Assembly: GCF_041320665.1 (NCBI RefSeq)
Contig: NZ_CP166730.1
Location: 4,340,001 to 4,404,000 of the forward strand
Reading direction: 5' to 3'
DNA from: Comamonas sp. GB3 AK4-5
GTDB lineage: Bacteria > Pseudomonadota > Gammaproteobacteria > Burkholderiales > Burkholderiaceae_C
DNA length: 64,000 nt
Position 1 is the stretch's first letter; the number at the start of each line of letters is the position of its first letter. The notes beneath the pieces are model-generated. The model made no database searches, had not been told where the DNA came from, and saw only the letters and a program-made list of their open reading frames with translations. Both the position numbers and the translations under genes were made by a program. Positions 17,436 to 26,118 of the stretch are shown here, piece after piece.

Positions 17436-18566
17436 TCAGGTGGTGAGCGTCATATACCTTGCGAGGTGATGGTCCTCATCCCCGAACTGGTGATCGATCA
17501 GCACCAGGCGCTTGGCGTAATGGGCCAGCGGCAGCTCCCAGGTCATGCCGATGCCGCCGTGCATTTGTATGCTTTCCTCGGCCACCAAGGTGCCCACATA
17601 GCCGGCCGTGTACTTGGCGGCAGACAGTGCTTTGGCGCGCACCGCTCCCTCTGCGTTGTCGATGGCATCGGCCGCATTGGTCACGGCCGAACGCATTTGC
17701 TCGACCTCCAGCAACAGGTCGGCCATGCGGTGCTGCAAGGCCTGGAAGCTGCCGATCGCCACGCCAAACTGCTTGCGGGTCTGCAGGTATTCCAGCGTGT
17801 ATTGCTTGGCCACATCCATGGCGCCCAGTGCCTCGGCCGCCAGCGCCAGCAGCGCATAGCCCTGGATATGCTCCAGCACGGCGTAGCCCTGGCCTTCTGC
17901 GCCCAGCAGGGCATCGCCCGCCAGCTGCACATTGCTGAACGTCAGCTCGGCAGCACGGCCGCCATCAAAGCGGCTGTAGCCCCGCTTGGCAATGCCTGCG
18001 GCGCTGCCATCCACCAGGAACAGGCTGATGCCAGCCGTATCGAACTGGCCGCCGGAGGTGCGGGCGGAGACCAGCAACAGATCAGCCTTTTCGCCAAAGG
18101 CCACCACGGCCTTGGCGCCGTTCACGGTCCAGCCCGTGGCCGTTTTGGTGGCCGTGGCTCCCACATTGCTCGGCTCGTAATGGCTGCCCGGCTCGTCATG
18201 GGCCAGCGCGGCCATCAGCTCACCGGCCATGATGGCTTCGAGCTTGGCTTTTTGCGATTCCGTGCCTGCGGCGATCAGCGCCTGGCCCACCACAAGTGCA
18301 TCCAGCAAGGGCTCGGCCACCAGGCCACGGCCCAGGGCCTCAAACACCACGCTGATGTCAAAGCCGGCACCGCCAAAACCTCCCGCACTTTCCGGGAACA
18401 GGGCGCCAATGGCACCCAGCTCGGCAAATTGCGCATACAGCGCGGGGCTGTGGCCTTCATCGCCATAGGCGATCTGGTTGCGATGCTCTATGCCGTACTG
18501 CTCGGAGACAAAGCGGTTCAAGGTATCCGCCAGCATGCGGCGGTCTTCGGTGTGTACGAAGTTCAT
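17436..18566 (-). CDS. Acyl-CoA dehydrogenase, PimD-like small subunit
   Basis: The 376-residue flavoprotein starts MNFVHTEDRRMLADTLNRFV and has PESAGGFGGAG plus VFEALGRGLVAEPLL, features I associate with the small subunit of pimeloyl-CoA-type dehydrogenases (PimD). The C-terminal helical domain carries IQMHGGIGMTWE. It oxidises acyl-CoA to 2-enoyl-CoA, passing electrons to ETF. It follows the large-subunit gene with only 28 bases between, which supports a heteromeric enzyme. The substrate is inferred from the pair and operon, not from the sequence alone. Confidence 0.88.
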   Translation of the reverse strand: MNFVHTEDRRMLADTLNRFVSEQYGIEHRNQIAYGDEGHSPALYAQFAELGAIGALFPESAGGFGGAGFDISVVFEALGRGLVAEPLLDALVVGQALIAAGTESQKAKLEAIMAGELMAALAHDEPGSHYEPSNVGATATKTATGWTVNGAKAVVAFGEKADLLLVSARTSGGQFDTAGISLFLVDGSAAGIAKRGYSRFDGGRAAELTFSNVQLAGDALLGAEGQGYAVLEHIQGYALLALAAEALGAMDVAKQYTLEYLQTRKQFGVAIGSFQALQHRMADLLLEVEQMRSAVTNAADAIDNAEGAVRAKALSAAKYTAGYVGTLVAEESIQMHGGIGMTWELPLAHYAKRLVLIDHQFGDEDHHLARYMTLTT

Positions 18567-18594
18567 ATTCAGTCTTCCTTGGAGCTTTGCTCGA

Positions 18595-19791
18595 TCACAA
18601 CCCAAGAATCATTTTCGAAATGATGTTCTTCTGGATTTCATTAGAGCCACCGAAAATCGACAGCTTGCGGTAGTTGAAATAGTTGGCTGCTGCCGTCGCG
18701 GCTTCTGCGGGCCCCACAGGCGCATCGCTATAGCCCTCGTACTGCGCGGCGTCGATATAGGGCGTGGCATACACGCCCATGGCACGGCGGATCAGCGACA
18801 GAATCTCCTGGCGGATTTCAGTGCCACGAATCTTCAGCATCGAGCTTTCCGCGCCCGGAACGCCACCACCGGCCACAGCGGCAATCACGCGCAGATTGGT
18901 GGTCTTCATGTTTTCCAGGTCAATCTCTACACGGGCCAGACGGGCCGCAAACAGCGGGTCCTGGTTCAAAGGCTTGCCGTTTTTGTGCACCTTGGCCGCA
19001 ATCACCTGCAACTTGGCCAGGGCCGAGATGCACAGGCCCACGCCGGCAATGCCGGTGCGCTCATAGGTCAGCAGGTATTTGGCGTAGGTCCAGCCCTTGT
19101 TCTCTTCGCCCACCAGGTTTTCCACCGGCACTCTCACATCGGTGAAGAAGACTTCGTTGACCTCATGGTCGCCATCCAGGGTGCGAATCGGGCGCAGCTC
19201 CACACCGGGCGTGTTCATGTCCACCAGCAAAAAGCTGATGCCGGACTGCGCCTTCACATCCTTGTTGGTGCGCACCAGGCAAAAAATCATGTTGGCGTAC
19301 TGGCCCTGGGTGGTCCAGGTTTTCTGGCCGTTGACGATGTAGTGGTCTCCATCGCGCACCGCCGTGGTCTTGACCGAGGCCAGGTCCGAGCCCGCACCCG
19401 GCTCCGAATAGCCCTGGCACCACCAGTCATCACCATTCAGGATGCGGGGTAGCCAATAGTTTTTTTGCGCTTCGTTGCCGTATTTGATGAGCACCGGGCC
19501 CAGCATATTCACGCCAAAGGGCACGATGCGCGGGCCGCCGGCCAGGGCGCATTCGGTGTCGAAGATGAATTTTTCCACCGCCCCCCAGCCCGGGCCGCCA
19601 TGGGCCTCGGGCCAGTGGTTGGCATACCAGCCACGCGCATTCAGGATGGCATGCCACTCGGCCTGGTCCTCTTTGCTCAGGCGTTGGCCTGCCTTGACCT
19701 TGTCGGCAATGCGCTTGGGCAGCTTGTCCTTCAGAAAACCCTGCACCTCCGCGCGGAAGGCTTGTTCTTGGGGGGTGAATTGCAAATCCAT
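18595..19791 (-). CDS. Acyl-CoA dehydrogenase, PimC-like large subunit
   Basis: The 398-residue protein starts MDLQFTPQEQAFRAEVQGFL, and has the FAD-binding QGYSEPGAGSDLASV motif, WTTQGQYA and the C-terminal FGGSNEIQKNIISK. These are typical of the PimC-like or FadE-like soluble dehydrogenases that act with a small partner. I chose ATG 19791 with GAGGAAG upstream rather than a TTG five codons earlier. Together with the next gene it forms the first oxidation step of the cluster, feeding electrons to the ETF encoded downstream. Confidence 0.9.
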   Translation of the reverse strand: MDLQFTPQEQAFRAEVQGFLKDKLPKRIADKVKAGQRLSKEDQAEWHAILNARGWYANHWPEAHGGPGWGAVEKFIFDTECALAGGPRIVPFGVNMLGPVLIKYGNEAQKNYWLPRILNGDDWWCQGYSEPGAGSDLASVKTTAVRDGDHYIVNGQKTWTTQGQYANMIFCLVRTNKDVKAQSGISFLLVDMNTPGVELRPIRTLDGDHEVNEVFFTDVRVPVENLVGEENKGWTYAKYLLTYERTGIAGVGLCISALAKLQVIAAKVHKNGKPLNQDPLFAARLARVEIDLENMKTTNLRVIAAVAGGGVPGAESSMLKIRGTEIRQEILSLIRRAMGVYATPYIDAAQYEGYSDAPVGPAEAATAAANYFNYRKLSIFGGSNEIQKNIISKMILGL

Positions 19792-19830
19792 TGCGTTCTT
19801 CCTCAATCATTCAGGCGCTAAGGCCTCTAA

Positions 19831-19943
19831 AACTGGCGCAGCCCCAGGTCAGAGACACCGCGCAAGGGCCGCCCCGCAGCGCTGGTGTCGTCCTCCTCCG
19901 GCGAAGCCAGAGAGGGGGAAGGCGCGCAGCGACTCAGGGGGTG
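19831..19943 (-). repeat. Dispersed 3'-end element, copy 2 (after the thiolase gene)
   Basis: On the minus strand the element begins ACCCCCTGAGTCGCTGCGCGCC a few bases past the thiolase stop codon. It continues through the CTCTCTGGC / GGAGGAGGACGACACC inverted arms and the GCGGGGCGGCCCTTGCGCGGTG core. It fills most of the gap to the next gene. Confidence 0.85.
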
Positions 19944-19947
19944 TTGT

Positions 19948-21141
19948 TCAAAATATCTCGAAGAGCCCAGCCGCCCCCATGCCACCGGCAATGCACATGG
20001 TCACCACGCCGTATTTCACGGACGGGTTCTTGGCCTTGCGGCGCTGGCCTTCCAGCAGGATGTGGCCGGCCAGACGGGCACCGGTCATGCCAAAGGGGTG
20101 GCCGATGGAAATGGCGCCGCCGTTGACGTTGAGCCGCTCCATGGGAATGTCCAACTGGCGTTGGCAGTACAGGGCTTGGGAGGCAAAGGCCTCATTCAGC
20201 TCCCACAGGTCGATGTCATCCACCGTGAGGCCATGGCGCTTGAGCAGCTTGGGCACGGCAAACACCGGGCCAATGCCCATCTCGTCGGGCTCGCAGCCGG
20301 CAATGGCCAGGCCACGGAAAGCACCCAGGGGTTGGAGGCCCAGGCGCTCGGCCACCTTGGCCTCCACCACCACGCAGGCGCTGGAGCCGTCGGACAGCTG
20401 CGAGGCATTGCCGGCGGTGACAAAGTTGCCTGCGCCCTTCACGGGCTCCAGCTTGGCCAGGCCTTCCAAGGTAGTGCCGGGGCGGTTGCAGTTGTCCTGG
20501 GTGGCCACCACGTCGCGGTAAGTGATCTCGCCGGTGTCCTTGTTTTTTTCCGCCATGCGCGCGGCACAGGGGATGATTTCGCTGTCGAAGATGCCGGCGG
20601 CCTGGGCAGCGGCCGTGCGCTGCTGGCTCAGCAGCGAGAAGGCGTCCTGGTCTTCGCGCGAGATGCCATAGCGCTTGGCCACCACATCGGCGGTGTCGAT
20701 CATGGCCATGAACAGCTCGGGCTTGCGCTCTACCAGCCAAGGGTCCAGATCGGCCGGCGTGCCCAGGGCGCGCGCGCCGGAGATGCTTTCCACACCACCG
20801 GCCAGCATGGCATCCACGCCCTCGGCCACGATGCGGCCGGCGGCGATGGCAATCGATTGCAGGCCCGAGGCACAAAAGCGCGTCACCGTGGCGCCCCCCA
20901 TGGCCAGCGGCAGGCCGGCGCGGATCACGGTCTGGCGGCCCAGGTTCTTGCCCTGCATGCCTTCGGGGTTGCCGCAGCCCAGGATCAGATCCTCGATCAG
21001 CGCCGGGTCCATGCCCGAGCGCTCCACCGCAGCCTTGACGGAATACGCCGCCAGCTGCGCTGCAGGGGTGACATTGAACTCACCACGATGGGACTTGGCC
21101 AAAGGGGTGCGGGCGGTGGAAACGATGACGGCTTCACGCAT
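19948..21141 (-). CDS. Acetyl-CoA acyltransferase (thiolase)
   Basis: The 397-residue thiolase splits 3-oxoacyl-CoA with CoA. The nucleophilic cysteine is C90 in [11 protein letters not shown]; the C-terminal [13 protein letters not shown] histidine and [10 protein letters not shown] cysteine complete the active site. ATG 21141 starts the classic [16 protein letters not shown]. It lies between the FadB-like gene and the dehydrogenase pair, the position of pimB in pimelate operons. Length and motifs are complete. The chain length it prefers cannot be read from the sequence. Confidence 0.93.
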   Translation of the reverse strand: MREAVIVSTARTPLAKSHRGEFNVTPAAQLAAYSVKAAVERSGMDPALIEDLILGCGNPEGMQGKNLGRQTVIRAGLPLAMGGATVTRFCASGLQSIAIAAGRIVAEGVDAMLAGGVESISGARALGTPADLDPWLVERKPELFMAMIDTADVVAKRYGISREDQDAFSLLSQQRTAAAQAAGIFDSEIIPCAARMAEKNKDTGEITYRDVVATQDNCNRPGTTLEGLAKLEPVKGAGNFVTAGNASQLSDGSSACVVVEAKVAERLGLQPLGAFRGLAIAGCEPDEMGIGPVFAVPKLLKRHGLTVDDIDLWELNEAFASQALYCQRQLDIPMERLNVNGGAISIGHPFGMTGARLAGHILLEGQRRKAKNPSVKYGVVTMCIAGGMGAAGLFEIF

Positions 21142-21305
21142 GATTTTTGTCTCTCTGTACTTATAGGTTTTGATAGCAGCCATCGCCTTCATCTACTTGA
21201 TTTCAAATACTTTTTCATTTGAAACCTAGCGATATCAGGCGTAGCAAGCTCTCTTTTTTGATGCAAGCGCATCCACAGCTGCAACGCTGTGCAGCCTCTG
21301 CAACG

Positions 21306-21412
21306 GGCACGGCCCCATCCAGGAGCACCGCGCAAGGGCCGCCCCGCAGCGCTGGTGCCGTCCCCCTCCGGCGCAGCCAGAGAGGGGGAAGCGGCGCAGC
21401 CGCTCAGGGGGA
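21306..21412 (-). repeat. Dispersed 3'-end element, copy 3 (after the fadB-like gene)
   Basis: The element begins CCCCCTGAGCGGCTGCGCCGC five bases past the fadB-like stop codon on the minus strand. It contains the CCCTCTCTGGCTGCGCCGGAGGG stem and the GCGGGGCGGCCCTTGCGCGG core. It is one of the best-preserved copies. Confidence 0.88.
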
Positions 21413-21415
21413 GCT

Positions 21416-23527
21416 TTACTTATTCAAGCTGTCAAAATTCTTGCCCTCGGCCACCAGCTTTTGCAGCAGGGCGGCGGGCTTCCAGAACAGCGCGTCTTCC
21501 TTGGCGAACTCATTGATGTCGGCCAGCACCTTGGGAAGGCCCACCATGTCGGCCCACTTCATGGGGCCGCCGCGCCAGCGCGGGAAGCCATAGCCGGAGA
21601 TAAAGGTCACGTCCACATCCAGGGGGCGCAGGGCAATGCCCTCTTCCACCACCTTGGCGCCTTCGTTGACCATGGCAGCCATGTAGCGGCGCATGATTTC
21701 ATCCGGCGTAAAGCTGCGCGGCGTCACGCCCTTTTTGGCGCGCTCTGCATCCACAATCGCCAGCACCTCGGGGTCGGGCTGGCCCACGCGGGCGCCCTGG
21801 GGGTAGAGGTAGAAACCACGGCCGGTCTTTTGACCAAACCAGCCGTTTTCGCAAATGCGGTCGGCCACTTCAACGTAGCGGGCCTTGGGGTCTCGCGTGG
21901 CTGCGCGGCGCTTGCGCGTGGCCCAGCCGATGTCGCCGCCGGCCAGGTCGGTCACCTGGAAGGGGCCCATGGGATAGCCAAAGCCGCGCACGGCCTCGTC
22001 CACCTCGTAAGGGCTGGCACCGTCTTCCATGATGAAGTCGGCGGCCTGCTTGTACACAGCCAGAATGCGGTTGCCGATAAAGCCGTCGCACACACCGGCG
22101 CGCACGGGCACCTTCTTCATCTGCTTGGCCAGGGCAAAAGCCGTGGTCACCACATCGGGCGCGACCTTGGCCGGCACCACGATTTCCAGCAGCTTCATGA
22201 TGTTGGCCGGGCTGAAGAAATGCAGGCCAATCACGTCCTGCGGACGGCTGGTGGCATCGGCAATGGCGTCGATGTCCAGGTAGGAGGTGTTGGTGGCCAG
22301 CACGGCACCGGGCTTGCACACGCGATCCAGCTCCTTGAACACGGCCTTTTTCACTTCCAGATCTTCGAATACGGCCTCAATCACCAGGTCCACATCGGCG
22401 ATATCGTCATAGCTGGTCGAGGGTGTGTAGCGCGCCATGACGGCGGCCTTGGCGGCCTCGGTCATGCGGCCCTTGGCGATCAGGCCGTTGTAGACCTTTT
22501 CCACATTGGCCTGACCACGGGCAATGGATTCGGCATCGCGCTCGATCATGGTCACGGTGAGACCGGCGTCCAGGGCCGAGACGGTGATGCCCGCGCCCAT
22601 GGTGCCGCCGCCGATGATGGCGATCTTGGCAAAGTGGCGCGGTGCGGCGGCCTTGGCTTCGGGGATCTTGGCGGTCTCGCGCTCGGCAAAAAAGGCGTGG
22701 ACCAGGCCTTGGCGCTGCGGGCTGTTCAGGCATTCGACAAACAGCTCGCGCTCCTTGGCCAGGCCTTGGTCGAAGGGCAGGTTCACTGCGGCTTGCACGC
22801 ATTCGATGATCTTCATGGGCGAGAACAGGCCGCGCGCCTTTTTGGCGGTCTCCAGGGCCAGGGCCTGCAGATCGGCCAGGGCCATGGCCTTGTCGGCGAT
22901 GGCGATGTCACGGGTGGGGCGCACCGCCGCCTTGGCAGCCAGCAATTCGTTGGCATAGGCCAGGCCTGCGGCCACGGGGTCTTCGCCCTCCACCAACTGG
23001 TCCACCAGGCCGGCAGCCAGACCGGCCTTGGCCGACAAATGCTTGCCGCTGAGCATCAGCTCGGTGGCGGCCTTCACGCCCATCAGACGCGGCGCGCGCT
23101 GCGTGCCACCGGCGCCGGGCAGCAGGCCCAGGCTGACCTCGGGCAGACCTAACTTCGCCGCAGGAAGGGCCAGGCGGTAGTGGGCCGACATGGCCACTTC
23201 CAGGCCACCGCCCAGGGCGGCGCCGTGGATGGCGGCCACGACGATCTTGCTCGAGGCTTCAATGCGGTTGCAGACCTCGGGCAGCGAAGGCGCCACGGGC
23301 GGCTTGCCGAATTCACGGATATCGGCGCCCGCAATAAAAGCCTTGCCTTCGCCCACGATCAACAGCGCCTGCACGCCAGCGTCGGCCTCCGCCTGCTCCA
23401 CGGCCGCCAACAGGCCGGCACGCACGGCCTGGCCCAGGGCATTCACGGGAGGGTTGTCAATGCGGACCACCAGCACAGCGCCTTCAAGGCGGGTCTGGAC
23501 AGCGGGAGCGTGGACTTCAGCGTTCAT
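21416..23527 (-). CDS. FadB-like enoyl-CoA hydratase / 3-hydroxyacyl-CoA dehydrogenase
   Basis: The 703-residue bifunctional enzyme hydrates enoyl-CoA and then oxidises the 3-hydroxyacyl-CoA with NAD. The N-terminal crotonase half shows FIAGADIREFG, ALGGGLEVAMS and LPEVSLGLLPGAGGTQR, with the two catalytic glutamates in GGGLEV and LPEV. The second half has the Rossmann IIGGGTMGAGIT and GLHFFSPANIMKLLE with its catalytic histidine. ATG 23527 gives a normal start (MNAEVHAPAV). It is first in the cluster, as pimF is in pimelate operons, and is divergent from the LysR gene. Confidence 0.93.
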   Translation of the reverse strand: MNAEVHAPAVQTRLEGAVLVVRIDNPPVNALGQAVRAGLLAAVEQAEADAGVQALLIVGEGKAFIAGADIREFGKPPVAPSLPEVCNRIEASSKIVVAAIHGAALGGGLEVAMSAHYRLALPAAKLGLPEVSLGLLPGAGGTQRAPRLMGVKAATELMLSGKHLSAKAGLAAGLVDQLVEGEDPVAAGLAYANELLAAKAAVRPTRDIAIADKAMALADLQALALETAKKARGLFSPMKIIECVQAAVNLPFDQGLAKERELFVECLNSPQRQGLVHAFFAERETAKIPEAKAAAPRHFAKIAIIGGGTMGAGITVSALDAGLTVTMIERDAESIARGQANVEKVYNGLIAKGRMTEAAKAAVMARYTPSTSYDDIADVDLVIEAVFEDLEVKKAVFKELDRVCKPGAVLATNTSYLDIDAIADATSRPQDVIGLHFFSPANIMKLLEIVVPAKVAPDVVTTAFALAKQMKKVPVRAGVCDGFIGNRILAVYKQAADFIMEDGASPYEVDEAVRGFGYPMGPFQVTDLAGGDIGWATRKRRAATRDPKARYVEVADRICENGWFGQKTGRGFYLYPQGARVGQPDPEVLAIVDAERAKKGVTPRSFTPDEIMRRYMAAMVNEGAKVVEEGIALRPLDVDVTFISGYGFPRWRGGPMKWADMVGLPKVLADINEFAKEDALFWKPAALLQKLVAEGKNFDSLNK

Positions 23528-23979
23528 TGCACGGGTCTCCAATGTTCTTTGATAAACAGATGCCCCATTCTTGACGCGATAAATCTTCTTTACAATCCCA
23601 TGAATTATTGACAGACTGTTCAATGAAATTTGACACCCCCTGAGGCGCTACGCGCCTTCCCCCTCTCTAGCGCAATGCGCCGGAGGGGGACGACACCAGC
23701 GCGGCGGGGCGGCCCTTGCGCGGTGTCCTGGCGAATGGGGTCTCGGCACTCCATGCTGGGAAATTGAGCCTTCTGGCTGGCCGGAGCGAGCCTGCGAAGT
23801 CCAGTGGGCAACGAGCTCTCCTCCACAACGCCCAGACGGCGCTTCAGGCAAGGCGCGCGCCCGCAGACAGTACTTTGGTACGGCAAGGGCAAGCAACACC
23901 GCATGAAGTGCCGTATGGGCGCCTGCCAACGATTCACCCATCAAAGCCGCAAGGCTTTGGTTCTTTACAAGCCTGTCTT
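23528..23979. promoter_or_regulatory. 452-bp divergent region between the fadB-like and LysR genes
   Basis: This gap must hold the promoters of the catabolic cluster (minus) and of the LysR gene (plus). It also holds a dispersed element at 23636-23738. A TACGGCA / TGCCGTA inverted pair lies near 23879-23915, and a 7-bp hairpin CAAAGCC-GCAA-GGCTTTG lies about 20 bases before the LysR ATG. I see no gene in it. Confidence 0.6.
23636..23738 (+). repeat. Dispersed 3'-end element, copy 4 (no gene before it)
   Basis: This copy reads ACCCCCTGAGGCGCTACGCGCC on the plus strand, with the full CTCTCTAGCGC stem and the GCGGGGCGGCCC core. Unlike the others it does not follow a stop codon: upstream on its strand lies the divergent fadB-like promoter. 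It may mark the lost 3' end of a deleted gene. Confidence 0.85.
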
Positions 23980-24879
23980 ATGGATTTAAACGCTTTGACT
24001 TTGCTGGTGGAAATCATCGACAGCGGCAATCTGAGCCAGGCCGCCCGCAAGCTGAAGATGACGCGCGCCAACGTCAGCTACCACCTGAACCAGCTGGAAA
24101 AAAGCCTGGGCGTGCAGCTGGTGCAGCGCACCACCCGGCGCATGGAACCCACCGAAGTGGGGCTGCGCCTGTACGAGCATGGGCGCAACATCCGCAACGA
24201 GCTGGCCGCCGCCCAGGAGACCATCACCAGCCTGGGCGAGGAGCTGCAGGGCCGTGTGGGCATCAGCGTGCCCAGCGGCTATGGGCAGATCGTGGTGAGC
24301 GACTGGCTGATTGAATTCAAGCGCCTGTACCCCGGCATCGTGCTGGACGTGCTGTTTGAAAACCGCGCCGACAATCTGCGTGACGAGGTGGACATTGCCA
24401 TCCGCGTGATCCAGGAGCCGCCGCTGTCCGTGGTGGCGCGCAGCCTGGGCAATGTGCGCTATGTGGCCTGCGCCTCGCTCGCCTATGCGGCGGCACATGG
24501 CCTGCCACGCACGCTGCTGGAGCTGCGCAACACGCCCCTGATCACCGCCGGCGTCATGGGCCGCCAGCTGCGCCTGTCCGCCTACCAGGGGCTGGAACGC
24601 CAGGAAGTGACGCTGGAGCCCACGCTGATCTCCGAGCATTTTCCCTTTCTGCGCCAGGGCATCATGGCCGGCCTGGGCGTGGGCCTGGTGCCCGACTATG
24701 TGGTGCAGGACGCCATCACCAACGGCGAGGTGTTGACCACGCTACAGGAATACCGGCTGAGCATTTTTGGCACGCATTTGTACCTGCTCTACCTGCCCAA
24801 CCGCCACCAGACCAAGGCGGTGCGCACCTGCATAGACTTTTTGCTCGACAAGGCCCGCTCGCGCGAAGCCCTGCAATAG
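23980..24879 (+). CDS. LysR-family transcriptional regulator of the acyl-CoA cluster
   Basis: The 299-residue protein starts MDLNALTLLVEIIDSGNLSQ with a LysR helix-turn-helix (QAARKLKMTRANVSYHLNQLE) and a C-terminal effector domain (about residues 90-290) with RVGISVPSGYGQ. The TRANVSYHLNQLE variant is typical of LysR proteins beside beta-oxidation and CoA-transferase genes. I chose ATG 23980 because it gives the standard LysR start. It is divergent from the ten-gene minus-strand cluster, so control of that cluster by a pathway acyl-CoA or acid is likely but not shown. Confidence 0.88.
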   Translation: MDLNALTLLVEIIDSGNLSQAARKLKMTRANVSYHLNQLEKSLGVQLVQRTTRRMEPTEVGLRLYEHGRNIRNELAAAQETITSLGEELQGRVGISVPSGYGQIVVSDWLIEFKRLYPGIVLDVLFENRADNLRDEVDIAIRVIQEPPLSVVARSLGNVRYVACASLAYAAAHGLPRTLLELRNTPLITAGVMGRQLRLSAYQGLERQEVTLEPTLISEHFPFLRQGIMAGLGVGLVPDYVVQDAITNGEVLTTLQEYRLSIFGTHLYLLYLPNRHQTKAVRTCIDFLLDKARSREALQ

Positions 24880-24904
24880 CCTGGCTGCTTTGGCGGGTGA
24901 ATCG

Positions 24905-25204
24905 TCAATACCGTCCCCGCCACCGCCCACCACCACCCCAGCCATGGTGGTGTGACGGGCCCCAGTAGCCGGGGCGCCAGTTGTAGCGGGCACCGCCCCA
25001 CATCCAGACCCCCGGGGTCCAGACATAGGCCGGATAAGGCGACACCGGCACCACCTCATAGCGCACAGGAGGTGGATCACCGTAGGTGGTGTAGGTATAG
25101 CCCGGGCTGACAGGCGCCACCACGCAGCCCCCGAGCAGGGCTGCCATGCCGATGGCGGTCGCGCCCAGCCAGCGGCGGGCATGGGGAAGAGATGGAACGG
25201 TCAT
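24905..25204 (-). CDS. WxxGxW-repeat lipoprotein, short paralogue
   Basis: This 99-residue protein has a signal peptide ending in a lipobox (LLGGC, lipidated C27), then a Pro/Tyr-rich region with two WxxGxW motifs (WTPGVW and WRPGYW) and a Gly/Trp/Arg tail. Such proteins are common in Burkholderiales; I know of no defined function. It is probably an outer- or inner-membrane-anchored periplasmic protein. The next gene upstream on the strand is a longer paralogue with the same layout, so the pair arose by duplication. The tail GGGGRWRGRY is basic and low-complexity. Confidence 0.85.
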   Translation of the reverse strand: MTVPSLPHARRWLGATAIGMAALLGGCVVAPVSPGYTYTTYGDPPPVRYEVVPVSPYPAYVWTPGVWMWGGARYNWRPGYWGPSHHHGWGGGGRWRGRY

Positions 25205-25261
25205 GCGGTGTGTCCTTCTTTGTCGAGTATCCGGGCGAGGGGCTTTACCCCTGGCATGGTT

Positions 25262-25318
25262 AGAGCGTGTTTACGATCTCCTCGCGGCGCGCCAGCGTAG
25301 AGATCGTAAACACGCTCT
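25262..25318. repeat. 19-bp perfect inverted repeat between the two WxxGxW genes
   Basis: Arms 25262-25280 and 25300-25318 (AGAGCGTGTTTACGATCTC and its complement) flank a 19-base loop. The right arm reaches into the stop codon of the upstream paralogue. No T-run follows, so it is not a standard terminator. It could be a small palindromic mobile element remnant. Confidence 0.85.
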
Positions 25319-25953
25319 TACTCACGGTTGCGGTTGTGGTCCCTATCGCGCTGTGGTCGCTCGGCCCGGTCCGGACGGCTGGGCCGCTCTCCTTGCTCTT
25401 GCGGGCGTGGCGGCCTTGGGGTCATCTGGCCTGGCAGTTGGCCCGGCTGTGGAGGCCGGGGGCGCTGCATGCCTGGCCCATTCCAGGGGCGCTGCCCCCA
25501 AGGCGGCTGCTGCGTATGCGGCGGTGGCCCTGGCGGTGATGGCTGCACCTGGGGAGGCTCACGCCATGGGCGCGGGCGAGGTGACGGGGGCGGCGGATTC
25601 CAGCCCGGGCGCGATGGCTCACGCCAGTGCGGCGGGCGTTGCGGCGGCTCCCAGCGACCGGGGCGCCAGTCATAGCGGCGCCCACCCCAGACCCAGTCGC
25701 CGCCCATCCAGACATAGTCGGGATAAGGCGCGGCCATGCGGTATTCCACCCGGGGCGGCGGCGGCGCGCCGTACTGGGTATAGACCACGGTGTTGCTTTC
25801 CACATAGCCACCGCCTGCGTAGCCCCCGCCAGCTGGCGGCACCACGCAGCCCGTGAGCAGCGCTGCGCCGGCGGCTGCAGCCAGCCAGGCCAGGGCGCGG
25901 CGCGCCGACCTGGTGGGTGGCACCCAGGGTTTCCCGTTCATCGTGAAGCGCAT
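25318..25953 (-). CDS. WxxGxW-repeat lipoprotein with long Pro-rich tail
   Basis: The 211-residue protein has a basic leader and a lipobox (LLTGC, C36), then Gly/Tyr-rich sequence, WxxGxW motifs (WMGGDW and WRPGRW), and a roughly 100-residue tail rich in Pro, Arg and Gln ending in RDRDHNRNRE. The first 100 residues are paralogous to the 99-residue neighbour. The tail is intrinsically disordered in appearance and strongly basic. Function is unknown; an envelope or cell-wall-associated role is possible. A start at the fifth codon (second Met) is also plausible. Confidence 0.82.
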   Translation of the reverse strand: MRFTMNGKPWVPPTRSARRALAWLAAAAGAALLTGCVVPPAGGGYAGGGYVESNTVVYTQYGAPPPPRVEYRMAAPYPDYVWMGGDWVWGGRRYDWRPGRWEPPQRPPHWREPSRPGWNPPPPSPRPRPWREPPQVQPSPPGPPPHTQQPPWGQRPWNGPGMQRPRPPQPGQLPGQMTPRPPRPQEQGERPSRPDRAERPQRDRDHNRNRE

Positions 25954-26005
25954 GCTGATGGCCCCCTACCGCGTAGCGATCATGTTCATGCCCTTATTAA
26001 CGAAC

Positions 26006-26098
26006 AACCCCGGCCAGAAGCTGACCGGGGTTGGTATCGCAGGGGTAAAGCACGGGTAAAGACCGTGCTTGCATGTTGCCCGCCACAGGCCTGTGGCG
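26006..26098 (-). terminator. Cluster of three hairpins downstream of htpX
   Basis: Three perfect stems lie in a row: 26006-26013 with 26025-26032 (AACCCCGG), 26048-26055 with 26063-26070 (AAGCACGG), and the palindrome 26081-26098 (CGCCACAGG and its complement). They lie 20 to 110 bases past the htpX stop. T-runs are short, so I call them likely 3'-end or termination structures. Confidence 0.5.
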
Positions 26099-26118
26099 CA
26101 GAGCCTGTGTGCAACGGC

